A DNA stretch of 64,000 nt from Puffinus mauretanicus (lineage: Eukaryota; Chordata; Aves; Procellariiformes; Procellariidae). Made by a program: the position numbers and the translations under genes. Under the pieces are notes generated by a model, which searched no databases, was not told the origin of the DNA, and saw only the letters and a program-made list of their open reading frames with translations. Below are positions 49,624 through 61,992 of the stretch, one piece after another. How positions within the stretch are numbered: position 1 is the first letter of the stretch; each line of letters starts with the position of its first letter. The stretch covers positions 310,001 through 374,000 of the forward strand of contig JAJKFH010002198.1 in NCBI GenBank assembly GCA_023333565.1. Reading direction: 5' to 3'.

Positions 49624-52600
49624 GCAGGTATTTTGCTTTTATGCTCATGGATATGGCTTATTGGAGTATTACAACTGGAGAAATTGTACTCATTCATTGT
49701 TTACTCTGTCCACTGTTGCTTTGAGAAACTAAATTTGCCAGTAAAAAAATCAATTGAATTTCCTCAGTTGAACAGTTAACTTCAGCGATCATAGGAATTG
49801 CTTTTGTGCAGTATTGGCACTCGAAGTGCTCTTTATGGAAAAATAACTCATGAAAATGACTTCTGACAGTATGTTTTTCTGTTTAATTAAAAAATAGTTT
49901 TGTTCCTATTACAAAGCCATTTGTCTCGTTGGTTAAAATATCCAGTTGTTCCTTTTGCACATGCAGTCTTATCAGTTCTGAAGTATGCAGAGTAAGACTG
50001 TGCTCTGAAATACAAACTTCAAACATAATAATAAGGTTAATGAATTTTCTCTGAGTATGTTTATTAGAATGCTTATATGAATATTTTTGAGGTTTTGGTA
50101 TTCTAAAATAACTCAGGAGGAATGTGCATCAAACAAATTTGATTTTCAAATAGATTTGTTCTGTGCTTGCTTCTGTTGCTGTTTATTATTAGTAGTATAG
50201 TCTTCAGCAGTAGGGTCACTTGGTGAAATTGATAGTTGATATAATTATTTGCATAGTAAAAATATTTCACAGTATTCTTGCCTGAGGTTTATGCACCATG
50301 AAACTGTAATTTTCTGGCTACATTTCAGGAGTCTGTTTCTGTTAGCAATGAAAGAACTGAAGTTCACATTCAGAGTAAAGGAGACCAAAAATTCATGTGT
50401 ATTCCAAGTAGTTGCTGGGGGATGGTTTTGTACGTGTGCACACTATGCTCCTGTGCCACTAGTTTTATCATTGTTACTAGAGGTTAAGTACATCTCTGTA
50501 CTTACTAGGTTATCACTTTACTTCACGTGTGATTAGAGACACGATTATATGTCTGTAAACTTGGAGTATTTCATGCACCAACAGTAGCTCTGTCAGGTCA
50601 AATAGAATTATTAGCTCTCTGATACTGCTAACTAATTAATCTAATTTGATACTACAGAATGATAATAAAATGTTGTATGGCACACTGGAGCAGAGAAGGT
50701 CGTTGCCTTTAAATGAAAAATGTATAGTAGTTAGCATTTGTGATCAGATGTATTTATTTTTGGCAGAAAAACCATGAGGGCATATGAAAGAGAGCAGCCT
50801 GTGCCAGGTTCTTCCTGTGATCGTCTCAGCCCTGATGAGATTTTATCTCTGTGCCTGAGTATGAGAAATTGAGTAGTCTGGCAAACTCTGAAGACTTCAA
50901 AAGCCCATATACTTCTAAATAAAATATTTGTTTTATTTTTAGCTAGAATCAGGAAGCTTTTTGAAATTTCTCTGTTACTCATTTAAGAATTGTTTTAGCA
51001 TATTTTTGTTTGGGTTGCAGAAATATTCTTAAGTTGTTGGATGTTCTGTCTAGGGTCTTTCACCGAACAAAAACCACATGGGCATTAATTTAAAGGTAGG
51101 AATTTGGGTATGTCTTCAGGCTTGCAGCTTGAAGCACTCAGGTAGCCACATGTCAAAGGAGATCCAAACCTTTTAGCGAAGCCTGGCTTTCCTCCTGCAT
51201 GTAATATGGATGAAAGAAGAAGAAAGAAACCGTATGGGAATTTGGGCTGAGATACATATATCTCCTTCTGATTTCTGATAATACCTCCGATTGTTCCTGA
51301 AGCAAATTAGGGAGTGCTAACAAATTTATTTGTTAGTACTGGGAAGGGAGCAGGGGCAAGTGGCAGTAATGGTTAAAGCTGTGGTGTCTGACTTTGCTGC
51401 AAGTGCAGTACTTGCGAAGGCACCTCTCTCATGCGGAGGCAGCGACTTTCAGCATGAAGTCTGACAGCTGCAAGAAGCTCTTCCTTACCCTTCAGCTGTG
51501 ACTACCTTTGCTTTACTTAAGACACAACAACAGCAGATGATAAAATCCCATGATTGAAGCCCTGAGTTCAGGCCTGGCAAAATCTACAATATAACTATAA
51601 TCTTAAATGCACATTTAAGTACTTTTGTGTATCAGATTTTAAGGGAAAGGGCAGGAGGGAAATAGGAAAATAGGAAAATACCAACATCTGGTTTTCGGCC
51701 GTTGCTATTTGAGTCGTACTATTTTTGTACAATTATCTGCAGTGCAACAAAGCCTGTAGAAATGACCCTTGTTACTTGCTTTTGTGTTGTTGCCATGCGA
51801 AGTAGTAAAAAGATCAGAAAACTGCTAACCAGTCTGATCTTTTCATTGTGTTTCCAGTGATACTTTAAAGTACGTGGGCAGACCTAGTGGTTGATTACCA
51901 CCCCTTCGCCCAGCTGCTTGAATTTACAGGGAGGAAACTATACATAAGGGTGTCTGCTTCTTAAACTTGTTGCTGTAGTCCTGAGGGTTGTGGTTTCTCT
52001 CTGTCCGTTGTATCAGCATTGTACCACTTGGAAAACAGAGTTTGTCCATGGGCCTGCCTTCCTGTGGATTGGTGTCGTGTGTCCTTCCACCACTGAAATC
52101 CCAGCTCTTCCTCCTCCCCCTGCCTAGGACCACCACATGCAGTGTCCTGCCAGGGTCCACGGGGTATTTCCAGCTCCCGGCCATGCTGCGACTGCTGGCT
52201 GGGCAGCAGGCTGCCTGCTTCTGGGCTGGGTATGGGCATGAACCAGTCCCTACGTGAATGCTTACTGACTGGCTTGAAGCTCAACTCAAATTACTGTCTT
52301 TTCTTCAGTGGAAACTCTAGTTTGGGGGGGATCGACAGGGATGTCTCTCTTCTGTTCAGTAAACTAGATTCAGAAATTCTGTGGGAAGTGTATATGTGCC
52401 TAGTCTTTTCTCCATCTTAGCACATTTGCCCAGCCATTGAGAATTTTTTAGGGACGGATGTACAGACTGACAGAGTGTGTAAACTCATCAGCTCCTGTTT
52501 CCTTTGGTAACTGAGCTAATATCAGAAAAAGGAAAAAAATATTCTTAGGAAAGGAAAATCAGTATTTTAAGACTTACATATTTTTAATTAAAATCTTGTT

Positions 52601-55600
52601 CTTGAGGATCTGATGTTGAAAGACTGAACTAAGGTTCTGTGTTGTTAGTATCTGTGCAGCAAGCATTTGCTATGACGGCAGCTTAAAAGATGTATAAATG
52701 AGGAACATGTATTAACAGATACACATCAGAAAACTGTAAAATTTTGAGACAAGCTTTGCTAGTGTCCTTTTAAAATGTTTTATTTTGTAAGTTAATGAAT
52801 TACAGTTTATGTGAAAGTATTTTTACTTGGAATGTCATTTAGTAAGTTAGCTGGTTTGTTAATACAAGTACTTTTTTTTTTTGAGTTGAGAAGTCTGTCT
52901 GTGAATTGTGACATGTTCTCAGCAGTTCCAGCTTAGCATGCTTGTGATGAAATACAAAGGCATATTTCAGTGATGTGACCCCATTCTCTTCTCACAGTAT
53001 AATTTATTTTTTCCACCAGTCTGATTTGGCTAAGCTGTCTCTTGCAGTTTTGGTTCTCCAGGACAGTTTAAGGTAGATGAAGATTTGATTTCTGGACATC
53101 AAATCATGAACACTTAATTACCAATACTTAATTAACTTTCATAGTCAGAAAGAACTATAACATTTGACAGTTTTTGACATATGTCAGACTTGCATAATAA
53201 ACTAGATGGAAATTGTTGAAATACAGCATATGATGACAGTACAAGACATTATTGAAATACCTGTTTTGTAGTTATTTTTATAATAAATTTTCAGAATACA
53301 TAAGCTGTGAGAAAAGCAGAGTTCATCTCATACATTGTAATTTATTAATAAGGAAGAGGCATACATGTTGGAATGCGGCAGTGATTTTTTTTAATTGGAC
53401 AACTTGGAATGTCATACTGAAGTTGAACCATAAGTAAGATTCAAATAGTTATTCCTTATGAATGAAACCCGAGATTGAACAACAGTGCTCACTCTCTAGT
53501 ATTTATATGATACGTAAAGAATTAGAGTGTTTGGGAGTTTTGAGATTATAATCTAGTTATCTAGTTTATTTAAATGAATAATTCAGTGGGGGTGGTGTAT
53601 AGCTGCTCCTCTTACTCCTTTCACGCTTTATCTCAGAGTACTCTTCAGCTGCAGTCTGGTGGTGGATGAGATTCTTACAGTAGTGTTAATTTTGAGTTCA
53701 TTGGAAGGAAAATTAAAAGAAGGAAGATCAGATTGATGTCCTTAAGCATTATATCTTTCATTTGGCAGATCACAATGTGCATCACAGTTACTTTGAAGTA
53801 GCTTCAGCCACTTCCTATACAACACCAAGACAAACGATTCCTGTCAGATTATCTTTGAGCAAATAATGTTACATATTTTCTCTCATACTGAAGTATTTGT
53901 GTAGCTGTTCACTAAGCATGAGAAAGCTCAAGGTGTAGGATGCAGCCTGTCTGTTCATCTCTGTGTGACTGTCACGGTCAGGTACTGTACCTGCCCCTTT
54001 CCTTCCCCGGAGAGATGGGTGGCAAGTTTCCCAGGTCTTGAACTGTGGAAAAACAGTGGTGTTTCTCTCACACTGCTCTCGATGGATGCCAAATGGAAAT
54101 GCCATTCACTAGAGATAATAAAGACACTAAGAATTTGATACTGCTGCTGCTGTCATTTCTAACACCAAGCCTTGGAAATGGCCGGGGCAGATTCAGCTTG
54201 ACAGATGGGTGTGAAATTGGATTTTGTCTTGAACATCGACTCTTACAGTCAGTGAACTCACACAGAGTTTAGACTTTTATTTCTTTGTTTGTACACAGAC
54301 ATGCGCACACACGTGTGTGTGTAACGCCTGAACAGAGAAAATCTGTATTTCTGGTCCTTAGAGTAAATTGCTGGGTGCTGAACGTGCAGTCTCCTGTCTG
54401 GTTCGAGTGTGTTCTGCCTGAATTTGCACAAAACCACTAGAGGAGGAAAATTGTCCCATACTAAAGCTTGGCAGCCGGGACTGAGCAGTGTGATTTTCAC
54501 ACAGACTGACAAAGTCTGTGCTTAACAAAAGCTTATTTTCCTCCTTTTGGACGCAGGTTGCTGGGTGTGCCTTGCAGTGCTCACATTACTCTTGGACTTT
54601 TAACTCCTTAGGTCAGAAGTGGGGAAAAGCTGTGGCGATAGCAGCTGGATACCATTTCCTTGTGGCACCAAACATGAAATGCTGCTGGGTGTAGAGAGGC
54701 ATCTTCATGTTGTGATCATCAGAGCTGTAGTTAATGTTGGGTGTTTTGTTCTTTGTCATTGAGCCTCAGCCTCAGTCTCCCTTGGGATGTATGGAGAAGC
54801 TTCTGAGTTCTTACTCAGGCTCTGTGTCAATCTAAATGGTTATCTCTGCAGCAGTTGCAGCTTATTTATCTTTCTAACGGTGTCGTTGCAGCTGAAATTT
54901 GCGGAGATTTTGCTTTCTGTTTTAAAATAAAATCTGACAATTAATGAACAAAGGTGGCACCTCTCCAGAAAGATGATTGCCAAGTTTCTGTAGCGTGGCC
55001 TGGCGTGTTGGAGACATGGCTTACAAAATCTGTCTTGAATGGCTCTGTCTCCAGTCTCCTGAATGTGGTGTTGAAGTACCGCGTCCCTCTGCGTACACTT
55101 GCACGCATCATTTATGCTATACTCTGTGCTTCTGCTTTGTCTGAAAGGTTGTTAGGAAAGGATTTCTTACTGCATTTCTCTCATTTTCTTCTGGAGGCGA
55201 TGCGTGAGCTCCGTGTGCCGGTTCCTCATTTCTTGACAAGAATTCTGCAGGAACCAGTAAATTATTTTAGAGGTTCTCCCATTAGAATTGGGAGTGTGTC
55301 TTGCAAGTATGCCAACAATTATATGAAGGTCAGAGAAATAATTTACTTGGGGAAAGGGGAGGTGTGCCTTTGGTGGCAGATCAGTCTGGAGTGGGATGTC
55401 CACGAGGCTTTAGCTGCAGTTGGTTTGCTGTCGGTGGGGTAGAGCAGGTTGAAAGGAGTGATCCCCAGTTCTGGGTGTCCTCACAGCCATGCTGGTGGAA
55501 ATGATGCTGTGAGGGAAGGAGGCAAAGTGTATGGAAAGAATTAAGAAACCTTCCTGCTGCTCTCTGTTGAGTTGTATCTGTGCGTCTTAATCTCAGCTGC

Positions 55601-58553
55601 CATTTCCTCTTTCCCATAGGCTGTAGGGGATGGTTGGTGTATGTGAGGGTATAGCTTGTATAAATACCAGCGTAAGCTGTTGTGGAGAGCCACAGGCCTG
55701 CATGGTTTGTTTTTGCAGTCACTGAAGTTTCCGGCTGCTTTTAATGTCCAGAATATGACAGGTACTGCTGTAAGACGGATGAATCTCAAAACACCAGTGA
55801 CATAAATTTGCATCGGGTTCCTCCCTTCTGGTTACAGCCTGGAGTTTTGTGTGTTTTACTTGTTTCACCTCCCCAGATAGCTAAACTTCTGGCATAACTG
55901 GAAGTTTCATCAGCTGACTTACTGGATGTTATTGATAAACAGTTTTCTATTAAGCCTAGCTACTGAGCATCGAATTGGAGCACCAACTTCTTCCCGTCAC
56001 CCATGATTGATCAATTTTGTTCTAATGGTGTTTTTCATACCTGATTGAAATTATTATTGTAATTATTTGTTCCTTAGGAGTCATTTAATACTGTTCTTCT
56101 CTTCCTAAAATGGAAGTTTTCAAAGTATTTTCATAACCATTACTACGTCAGAAGGTGGAGAGAACAAGAGGGTGATCTAAAGTTCATTTCCTGTTCATTT
56201 CAGTGGACAAAAAAAAGAAGGAAAAAACCCCTGACTAAACCAGTAATTAGCCAGTAACTTTTTGAGGAAGACACTTGTGAGCTAATGCATTATCTTTTTC
56301 CTCTCCAGTTGCAGATCCATATGTTGATATATATTATGGTCTTACCCTGCCCTTCCTTTTGTTTTTCATTCACTACTTTGACCTAAATCACAGTTGTTAA
56401 AGACTGCAGAGTGAGCGTTTTCTCCTTCGCTTCACATGGTAGTTGTAGCATGAAAGGTCTCTGGTTTACTTCATAGTAAGAGTGGTTTGTTCTACTGGAG
56501 ATGTGTATCGCACCATTGGAAAGACATTGTTTCTTGTCCTTGACTTGAGAAACAAGAAAATTTTTCTTAAGCTTGTATTTTCATATGAAAAGTTCTAGTT
56601 CTTGTGAAATGGCATTTTCTGTTTCTGATCTGGAAAAATGATCCCAATTGGAGAAGTAGTAAAATTGTTATAATAACGTGTTATCTAATGGATTTTTTTC
56701 ATACTGAATTTATCTAATGTTTACTTCAGTTGCTGAGAACTGTGAAAGTGTCTTTTAAAAGGATGTGCAGTGGTGGTCACTTGGCCTTGAGTGCATTACT
56801 TGGCTTCATGTAATCTTCTTTTTCCTTTTTTTTTGACTTTTTGAGTGTTCTTCTCTGAGACAGAAAAATTAGAAAAGTGGCAGTCTGGAATGTTCCACTG
56901 CGGTAACTCTGTGCTTAGAATTGTGTGGCTGCTTTGCTGGGGGTACATACAACTTTGGAAATCTGTTTTAATAGTGCAGAATTGATTGGGATGGCCAGGA
57001 CGCATACAAAAATAATTTTCATAAAAGTGCAGGAATTGATACAATAGAACAGAATACTTTGTTTTTAAACACTGGATGTAAATGGATTTATACCCAGAAG
57101 ATTCTTGTGACATTGAGTTTATATATGTTAGCTCCTTAAGCATTTATCGTACAATGCCCAAAACCTTTACTTCAAATACCCCTCTGCTGTCGTATGTTTT
57201 CCATTCAGCGTTCTGGTGTGGTTCTCATATTGCAAGGTACAGTGAAGGTATCTTTCTACAGCTAACACGGCTTTCACATTACCAGCTCTCAGTGTAATAT
57301 TGCCTCTGTGGGAGGAAAACATGAAAAGAACTGGGTGGCAGTTTTCAACATGGATTTGGAAACAATGGGAATTTGTGTGTGCATTTGTAATGGTGGTTAA
57401 AAAATGGTGAGAGGTTTTGTGTGAGTGTATGCACCTACGCATGCTTTTGCTTAGTTTGTTTTTGCTGTTGTCTTGCTGTTTAAGTACCCCATTTATGCAC
57501 TTTACCACATTTTAATCTTTTATGCCTTATCCCAAATTGCAAAGTATTAGGAATTAATATGGATAGAGATCTACTGTGAAAAGCATCGTGTTGCAAGCCT
57601 TCTTTCTTTGGCTGGTTGTGCAGCACTACCTACTTACCCAGTCCTCATAGGGCAGGCTGGCGTTTTTGGTTTTTGGATGGCTCTGTTTGTGGATTGTGTA
57701 GTCTCCTTTGGTTAGCACTGACATCCAGAGCTGCTTCTAACATTCACTAGTTCATGCAGATCTCTCCAAGCTGTACGAAAAAAAAAAGTCTTGTGCATCG
57801 AACATAGTAAAATAACGAAGGCTCTTAGTATTGTAAAAAATTATCATCAGAAAGAAGAGTTTCTGCAATGTACATCGTGTATCTTAAATGGTGTTTAGTG
57901 CACTGAACTTGCTGAAGGGAGGGGGTTTAACAGCAGTTCCGCTTCTTTTGCTGTGGTGTAAATTAATTGTTTGGTGTTGGTGTTCTAGAGTTGAAGAGAG
58001 AGGTAACATGGAACTAGTGAAAACCACACACAAGCTCTGATAATATCAGTGAGACATAATGTAACCTCTTATATAGAAAGGGAAATTGGTACGCTATCTT
58101 CAGGGTGTGTATCTTAAGTTGCATATGAGGAGATAACACCAAAGGGCTCCAAGCAAGGTACAAACCAAAACATTTTCATCCCCCCCTGCGCCACTTGCAG
58201 TATCATACATACTAAACTGCTGTATTGTTTTGGACTGGCCCCATGCAGTGTGATATTCCATGCTGAATATGCCTTCCAGTTAAAATCTTTGGCCTGTAGG
58301 CTGCTGTTCTTGAGGAGAAGGTGGATAGCAAGGCTGGTTCAAAACAGGGGCAAGGAATCCTGGCTGTGAGCTGTGAGCAAATACTGGAGATTTGCTGTTT
58401 GGAAATACCACAATCTACTGCGAAAGCAGCAGGCAGGATTAGATCCAGCAACTCACTTAAGCATGAACGGGCCTTTTTTCAAATACAAAATTTATTTTCA
58501 CATTCACGTAATTTCTTCTAAAGGTAAGTTCAGGTGTAGGCCTTATCCCTGCC

Positions 58554-58580
<27 letters not shown>
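58554..58580. repeat. Poly-A, 27 bases
   Basis: This is the longest homopolymer in the window, after GCC and before GGCAAAAAGC. The sequence before it is not recognisable as a processed transcript, so a retrocopy tail is not supported. Confidence 0.9.
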
Positions 58581-58584
<4 letters not shown>

Positions 58585-59003
58585 AAAAGCATCGTGCTTA
58601 CTGTGCTGTCTGTGTAGTCCTTTTTGCCTTAGCTGTTTATACCGCCCAGTTGTGGTGAAGTACCTAGCGTTGCCTTTGCCTGGCATTTATGCGGGTAATT
58701 AGAATAGCCTGAAGAGTTTCTAGGTAATTATCTTTATGCAGCTCAATTCATCTGCAAGTCATGTGAGAGTGATACTTGGAGTTTAGCCGTGTTGCGCTAT
58801 TAGCTAGATTCTGAACTAGTAGTTTTGGGATTGACTCTAATGGCTTCTATCTCTTACTAGAAGTTAGAGACTCAGCTGCCTCTCCACAGACCTATTCATT
58901 TGATCTGGGGTGTAGGGAAAAAGAACAACTTACTTGTTTTCCTGGTAGCAATTTGGCTGGCTTCAGGTAGAGTAATTTCGTTTTGTTTCTTGGTCCCTTT
59001 CAG

Positions 59004-59106
59004 CTTGTACCTCCTTTTAAACCTCAAGTGACATCTGAGACAGACACCAGGTATTTTGATGAAGAATTTACAGCTCAGACTATTACAATAACACCGCCTG
59101 AAAAAT
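59004..59106 (+). CDS. AKT3: AKT3 coding exon, residues 418-452 (AGC tail, turn motif)
   Basis: This 103-nt exon follows CCCTTTCAG. It encodes [20 protein letters not shown] followed by [14 protein letters not shown], ending with the first base of codon 452 before GTAAGT. Thr447 in TITPPE is the turn-motif site, phosphorylated co-translationally by mTORC2 in AKTs. The exon ends at the point where the known mammalian AKT3 isoforms diverge (codon 452), so alternative downstream exons must join in phase 1. See the candidate at 61489. Confidence 0.98.
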
Positions 59107-60339
59107 GTAAGTCGGAAATAATGCATAAGCATAACTTAAAAATAATCAGTTTATAATGAAGCACTCTGTAAGGTTTTTTCTGTTTGAATGGAAAAGCTAT
59201 TCTCACCGTTACGGTAAAAATCTTCATATGGAAGTGTGTACGAGTAACTCTCAATGACAGTGTTCTTTTAAAGAAGGAGTAATTACAAAGCTTAGAATAT
59301 TAGATCACTCTGGGTTGCGTTTTGGGGTTTTTTTTCTTTTTAAATAAGGGAAAACAGCAGCTTTAAATGTTTCCTATTTGGCAGTTAAAGTCCCAGTTCA
59401 GCAAAGTACTTGGAACATGGACCCTGCTTTAAGCGTGTGGACACTGCTAGTGGCTTCAGCGGGTTGTCTAGGTTTAGTGAGTTAGGCATATTTTAAAATA
59501 CTTTGAAGACCAGAAGAAAAAAAAAAAAAAGACCTGCCAGAGACAAGTGGATGTCTCTTGTGTAGGTATCAATTACTGGAAAATGAAATTTCCGATCAAG
59601 TCCTGTGCTTCAGAATAGCTCTTAAAGAAGTTATTAATATAGATATAATCACTGCACTGGGCCTTGCACAGACTTTCTTTGTTGAGTGAATGTAATTTTA
59701 CCACAGTTTGTATTTTTGTCATCCTTTGCTATACACACAAGAATCATGACCTGATCGGCCACGCTAGGGCTTAACAGAGTTCCTTACCAAGCCAGTTAAA
59801 ATCTTGCTGCTGAGTTCTTGAATGAATTTCTTTCTAAGTGAGATAATTTTTTTTTTTAAGTCGGGAATGGGGAAGGAGGATCACAAAGGTAGACAATAAA
59901 GGCTATAGTTAAGGTTGATTACCTGTTTATAGAGCTAGCTCATTTTTTGGTGTTTTAGGATTCCCAGGTTTAGCTGCAGTTTTCTGTTGGTATACAGACC
60001 TGGAGTATTTTCTGGATTTTGCATTTGTAGTGTTTGAACAGTCATTTAAGTGATTTTAAGTCTTCCTGCTGTGAAAGAAAAATAACCCTTTCTTCTCCCG
60101 TCTTTCTTGAGAAGAATTTGGTCACATTTGTAATTTGAACAAATTTTGCTAAAATTCGCATTAACTTGGAGTCTGTTGATTCAATATCATAAAGTCATGA
60201 TCTCTTGAAACTCCACACATGCAATGCGAATGGTAATTTATCCATCGAAGGTTGAAGCAATACAAAATATGTGGATGCTACCAAGGCTTCAGCTTTAAAT
60301 TTTTTGAATCCAGAGCAGGTGATCAGTACCAGTGCAAGG

Positions 60340-60660
60340 AAACGACCTGCCTACCTAAAGTACCTGTCTTGGCTCTGGTAGTGGTGTGGCTGCTGCAGCA
60401 TGAAGCTTAGCACAGGCTGCAACCCCACCCCAGTCGTAAGAATAATAAAATGGGGGTGATGACCAGCAGCCGTGTAGAGATCAGCTGCGGCGTTGCTGAC
60501 GTGGGAAGCCCTCCCAGAGAGCTGGCAGGGCTGCCTCACCTGAGGCTGCGGTAAGTAGCATCGCCAGCAGCACAAAGGTGAATTTTCTCTTGTGCCAGGT
60601 AGATCTGGAAAACTGCTGCCATTTTTAGTGAACTGCAGTGGTTCAAGGACCACATGGGGT
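60340..60660. other. GC-rich patch in the last AKT3 intron
   Basis: About 320 bp are richer in G and C than the flanks, with a minus-strand frame of 110 codons (60351-60683) and a donor-like GCTGCG|GTAAGT at 60545-60556 on the + strand. I recognise no protein on either strand. In mammals the 3' end of SDCCAG8 lies antisense within this part of AKT3, so an antisense exon is conceivable, but the sequence does not show it. Confidence 0.3.
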
Positions 60661-60804
60661 TTTCCCTTTTCTGGGTATTGCAACAGGAAATTATTTTTAA
60701 TTATTTTTCTTTTAAAATCTACATGGTATTATCTACAATATGGTATCACCTCTACCTGATGTGATTATGCAAACGGGGGTTAAAATGCATTTTAGGGATG
60801 GAAG

Positions 60805-60844
60805 GTTGGTAACTGTGTATTACCAACTGTGTTGGTAACTGTGT
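60805..60844. repeat. 14-bp direct repeat with an inverted copy between
   Basis: GTTGGTAACTGTGT occurs at 60805-60818 and again at 60831-60844. Between them lies ATTACCAAC, nearly its inverted copy, so a local slippage or small hairpin-mediated duplication is likely. Confidence 0.75.
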
Positions 60845-61488
60845 GGTTACTGCTGAACTAAAGATCTTTTATAGTTACAGAAATAATTTTCATAACATTT
60901 AGGCCAGTTATTTGTATATCAAAGTTTTACAAATCACGCTAAGTGAATATTGAAACTATATTTTGTATCTACGGTAATCAAACTGACAGCAAAACAAAGA
61001 AGCTCTGTACGTTAACCTAATTTAAATTGACAGTGTAAAAGGGAGATTGTATTCAGAGTTACAGAACTGAGAGACACTGTTTAAGTCAAGCAGCCTAACG
61101 ATAGCAATGGTTCAAACCTGCATTAACTCTTAAGTTGTTATATATAGAATATATGAAGATACAAAAGATACATAATTCTGAAAGGTGCATATAAATACAT
61201 CGTTAGAATAACAGTTTCAATAGGGGTCTTTAAGGATAAGCACTGTTAAAAAATCCATGGGAGAATGTAGATCCAAATTCTCAGAGTTAGGCAACATCTG
61301 GTGCCTGGTTTCCATTGGCACTGCAGGAATTATGTAAATAAAAATATTTATGAATTTGGCTTAGTCCATGTTTCCTCTGATCCCAGTAAATACTGTAAAA
61401 ATAAATAGTTTACTAAAAAATAATATGTAAGAATTGAAACACATAGAACCTGCATGAATTGTTCATTTTTAGCTGCTTTTCTTTTTAG

Positions 61489-61535
61489 CCCCCTGCGAAA
61501 TGGAGGATATCTACAGTAAGATGATAATTTCCTGA
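61489..61535 (+). CDS. AKT3: Candidate alternative AKT3 exon (27-nt cassette, or last exon ending at TGA 61533)
   Basis: A T-rich tract and acceptor (GCTGCTTTTCTTTTTAG, 61472-61488) precede CCCCCTGCGAAATGGAGG. Joined to codon 452 of the upstream exon, it reads on in frame as SPCEMEDIY. There are two possible ends. A GT at 61516 (ACA|GTAAGA) gives a 27-nt exon that joins the normal last exon in frame, replacing Tyr452 by SPCEMEDIYN. Reading on instead gives SPCEMEDIYSKMIIS and a TGA at 61533-61535. With AATAAA at 61673, this second form could be an alternative last exon giving a 466-residue kinase without Ser472. The peptide does not resemble the human isoform 2 tail that I remember. No transcript evidence is available here. 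Confidence 0.3.
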
Positions 61536-61672
61536 ACTCAGCTTAAGAAACAATGAAAACTGGCTGCCTAAATCAGCAATCGGCTTCTGTGCTACCAGAA
61601 GCTAGATGTGCTGGCATGTTTTGATTAGCCTAGAATGGGTAGTAATGATTGAAATTCTCAGGTGATAGTCAT

Positions 61673-61678
61673 AATAAA
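61673..61678 (+). terminator. Possible intronic poly(A) signal AATAAA
   Basis: A canonical hexamer lies 138 bases after the TGA of the candidate alternative exon. A second AATAAA is at 61706-61711. Nothing strongly GU-rich follows the first; ATGGTGACTT follows the second. They matter only if the alternative exon is real. Confidence 0.25.
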
Positions 61679-61679
61679 A

Positions 61680-61700
61680 CAAACCAACCAACCAACCCAC
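61680..61700. repeat. (AACC)n short tandem repeat
   Basis: About four units of AACC occur in the last intron. Confidence 0.8.
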
Positions 61701-61906
61701 CCTGAAATAAATGGTGACTTATTGCAAAGCTATCCTTTCAGTGAGCATCATTCTACTGTATGAGCATAAGCTTACGTGGATAAAGTCTTACTTTAACTTG
61801 AGCCTCTAACTTCAGCATTGAACCCTGAAAGATGTACTGCATATCAGGTGAATAATAAAATTTTGTTGCAAGTATAATGACGTTTTGAACTTCTCCCTTA
61901 ATACAG

Positions 61907-61992
61907 ATGATGAAGATGGTATGGACTGCATGGACAATGAGAGGCGGCCACATTTCCCCCAGTTTTCCTACTCTGCAAGTGGACGAGAATAA
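61907..61992 (+). CDS. AKT3: AKT3 last coding exon, residues 452-479 and stop (hydrophobic motif)
   Basis: The coding part has 86 nt. It starts after AATACAG with the last two bases of Tyr452 and reads [20 protein letters not shown] then YSASGRE, with TAA at 61990-61992. FPQFSY at 468-473 is the AGC-kinase hydrophobic motif. Ser472 is the mTORC2 site (AKT1 Ser473), and its phosphorylation lets the tail dock on the N-lobe and fully activate the kinase. The C-terminus is identical to the long human isoform as I remember it. Confidence 0.98.

Larger units (their letters stand above)
48011..59003 (+). other. AKT3: AKT3 intron, 11.0 kb
   Basis: The donor is GTACGT and the acceptor is TTGGTCCCTTTCAG (ending at 59003). 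It carries an AT-rich simple tract (49555-49623), a 27-A run (58554-58580) and a possible old repeat fragment near 58430-58475. The stretches 51990-52280, 53930-54540 and 54950-55720 are more GC-rich than the rest. The longest frame there (54954-55442, 162 codons) has no recognised domain, splice context or start context and is not called a gene. Confidence 0.88.
59107..61906 (+). other. AKT3: AKT3 last intron, 2800 bp
   Basis: The donor is GTAAGT and the acceptor is TTCTCCCTTAATACAG (ending at 61906). It contains a possible old repeat piece (about 59390-59440), a GC-rich patch (60340-60660), a short direct/inverted repeat (60805-60844), the candidate alternative exon (61489) and an AACC repeat (61680-61700). 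Confidence 0.88.

Noticed and set aside
51924..52420. Cluster of open frames on both strands
   Set aside because: A composition effect of a GC-richer intronic segment. No domain or splice logic was seen.
54954..55442. 162-codon + strand open frame, the second longest in the window
   Set aside because: The translation shows no recognised domain. It lies in an intron without promoter, splice or poly(A) context. A frame of this length is expected by chance in 64 kb read in six frames, especially in a slightly GC-richer stretch.
58520..58580. Poly-A run as the tail of a processed retrocopy
   Set aside because: No recognisable cDNA body precedes it and no target-site duplication was seen. Bird retrocopies are rare because CR1 does not use poly-A tails.
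59107..61906. Search for the human-type short-isoform exon (tail beginning Cys-Gln-Gln after Lys451)
   Set aside because: I found no acceptor followed by a matching sequence in this intron. The only in-phase candidate is the different one at 61489.
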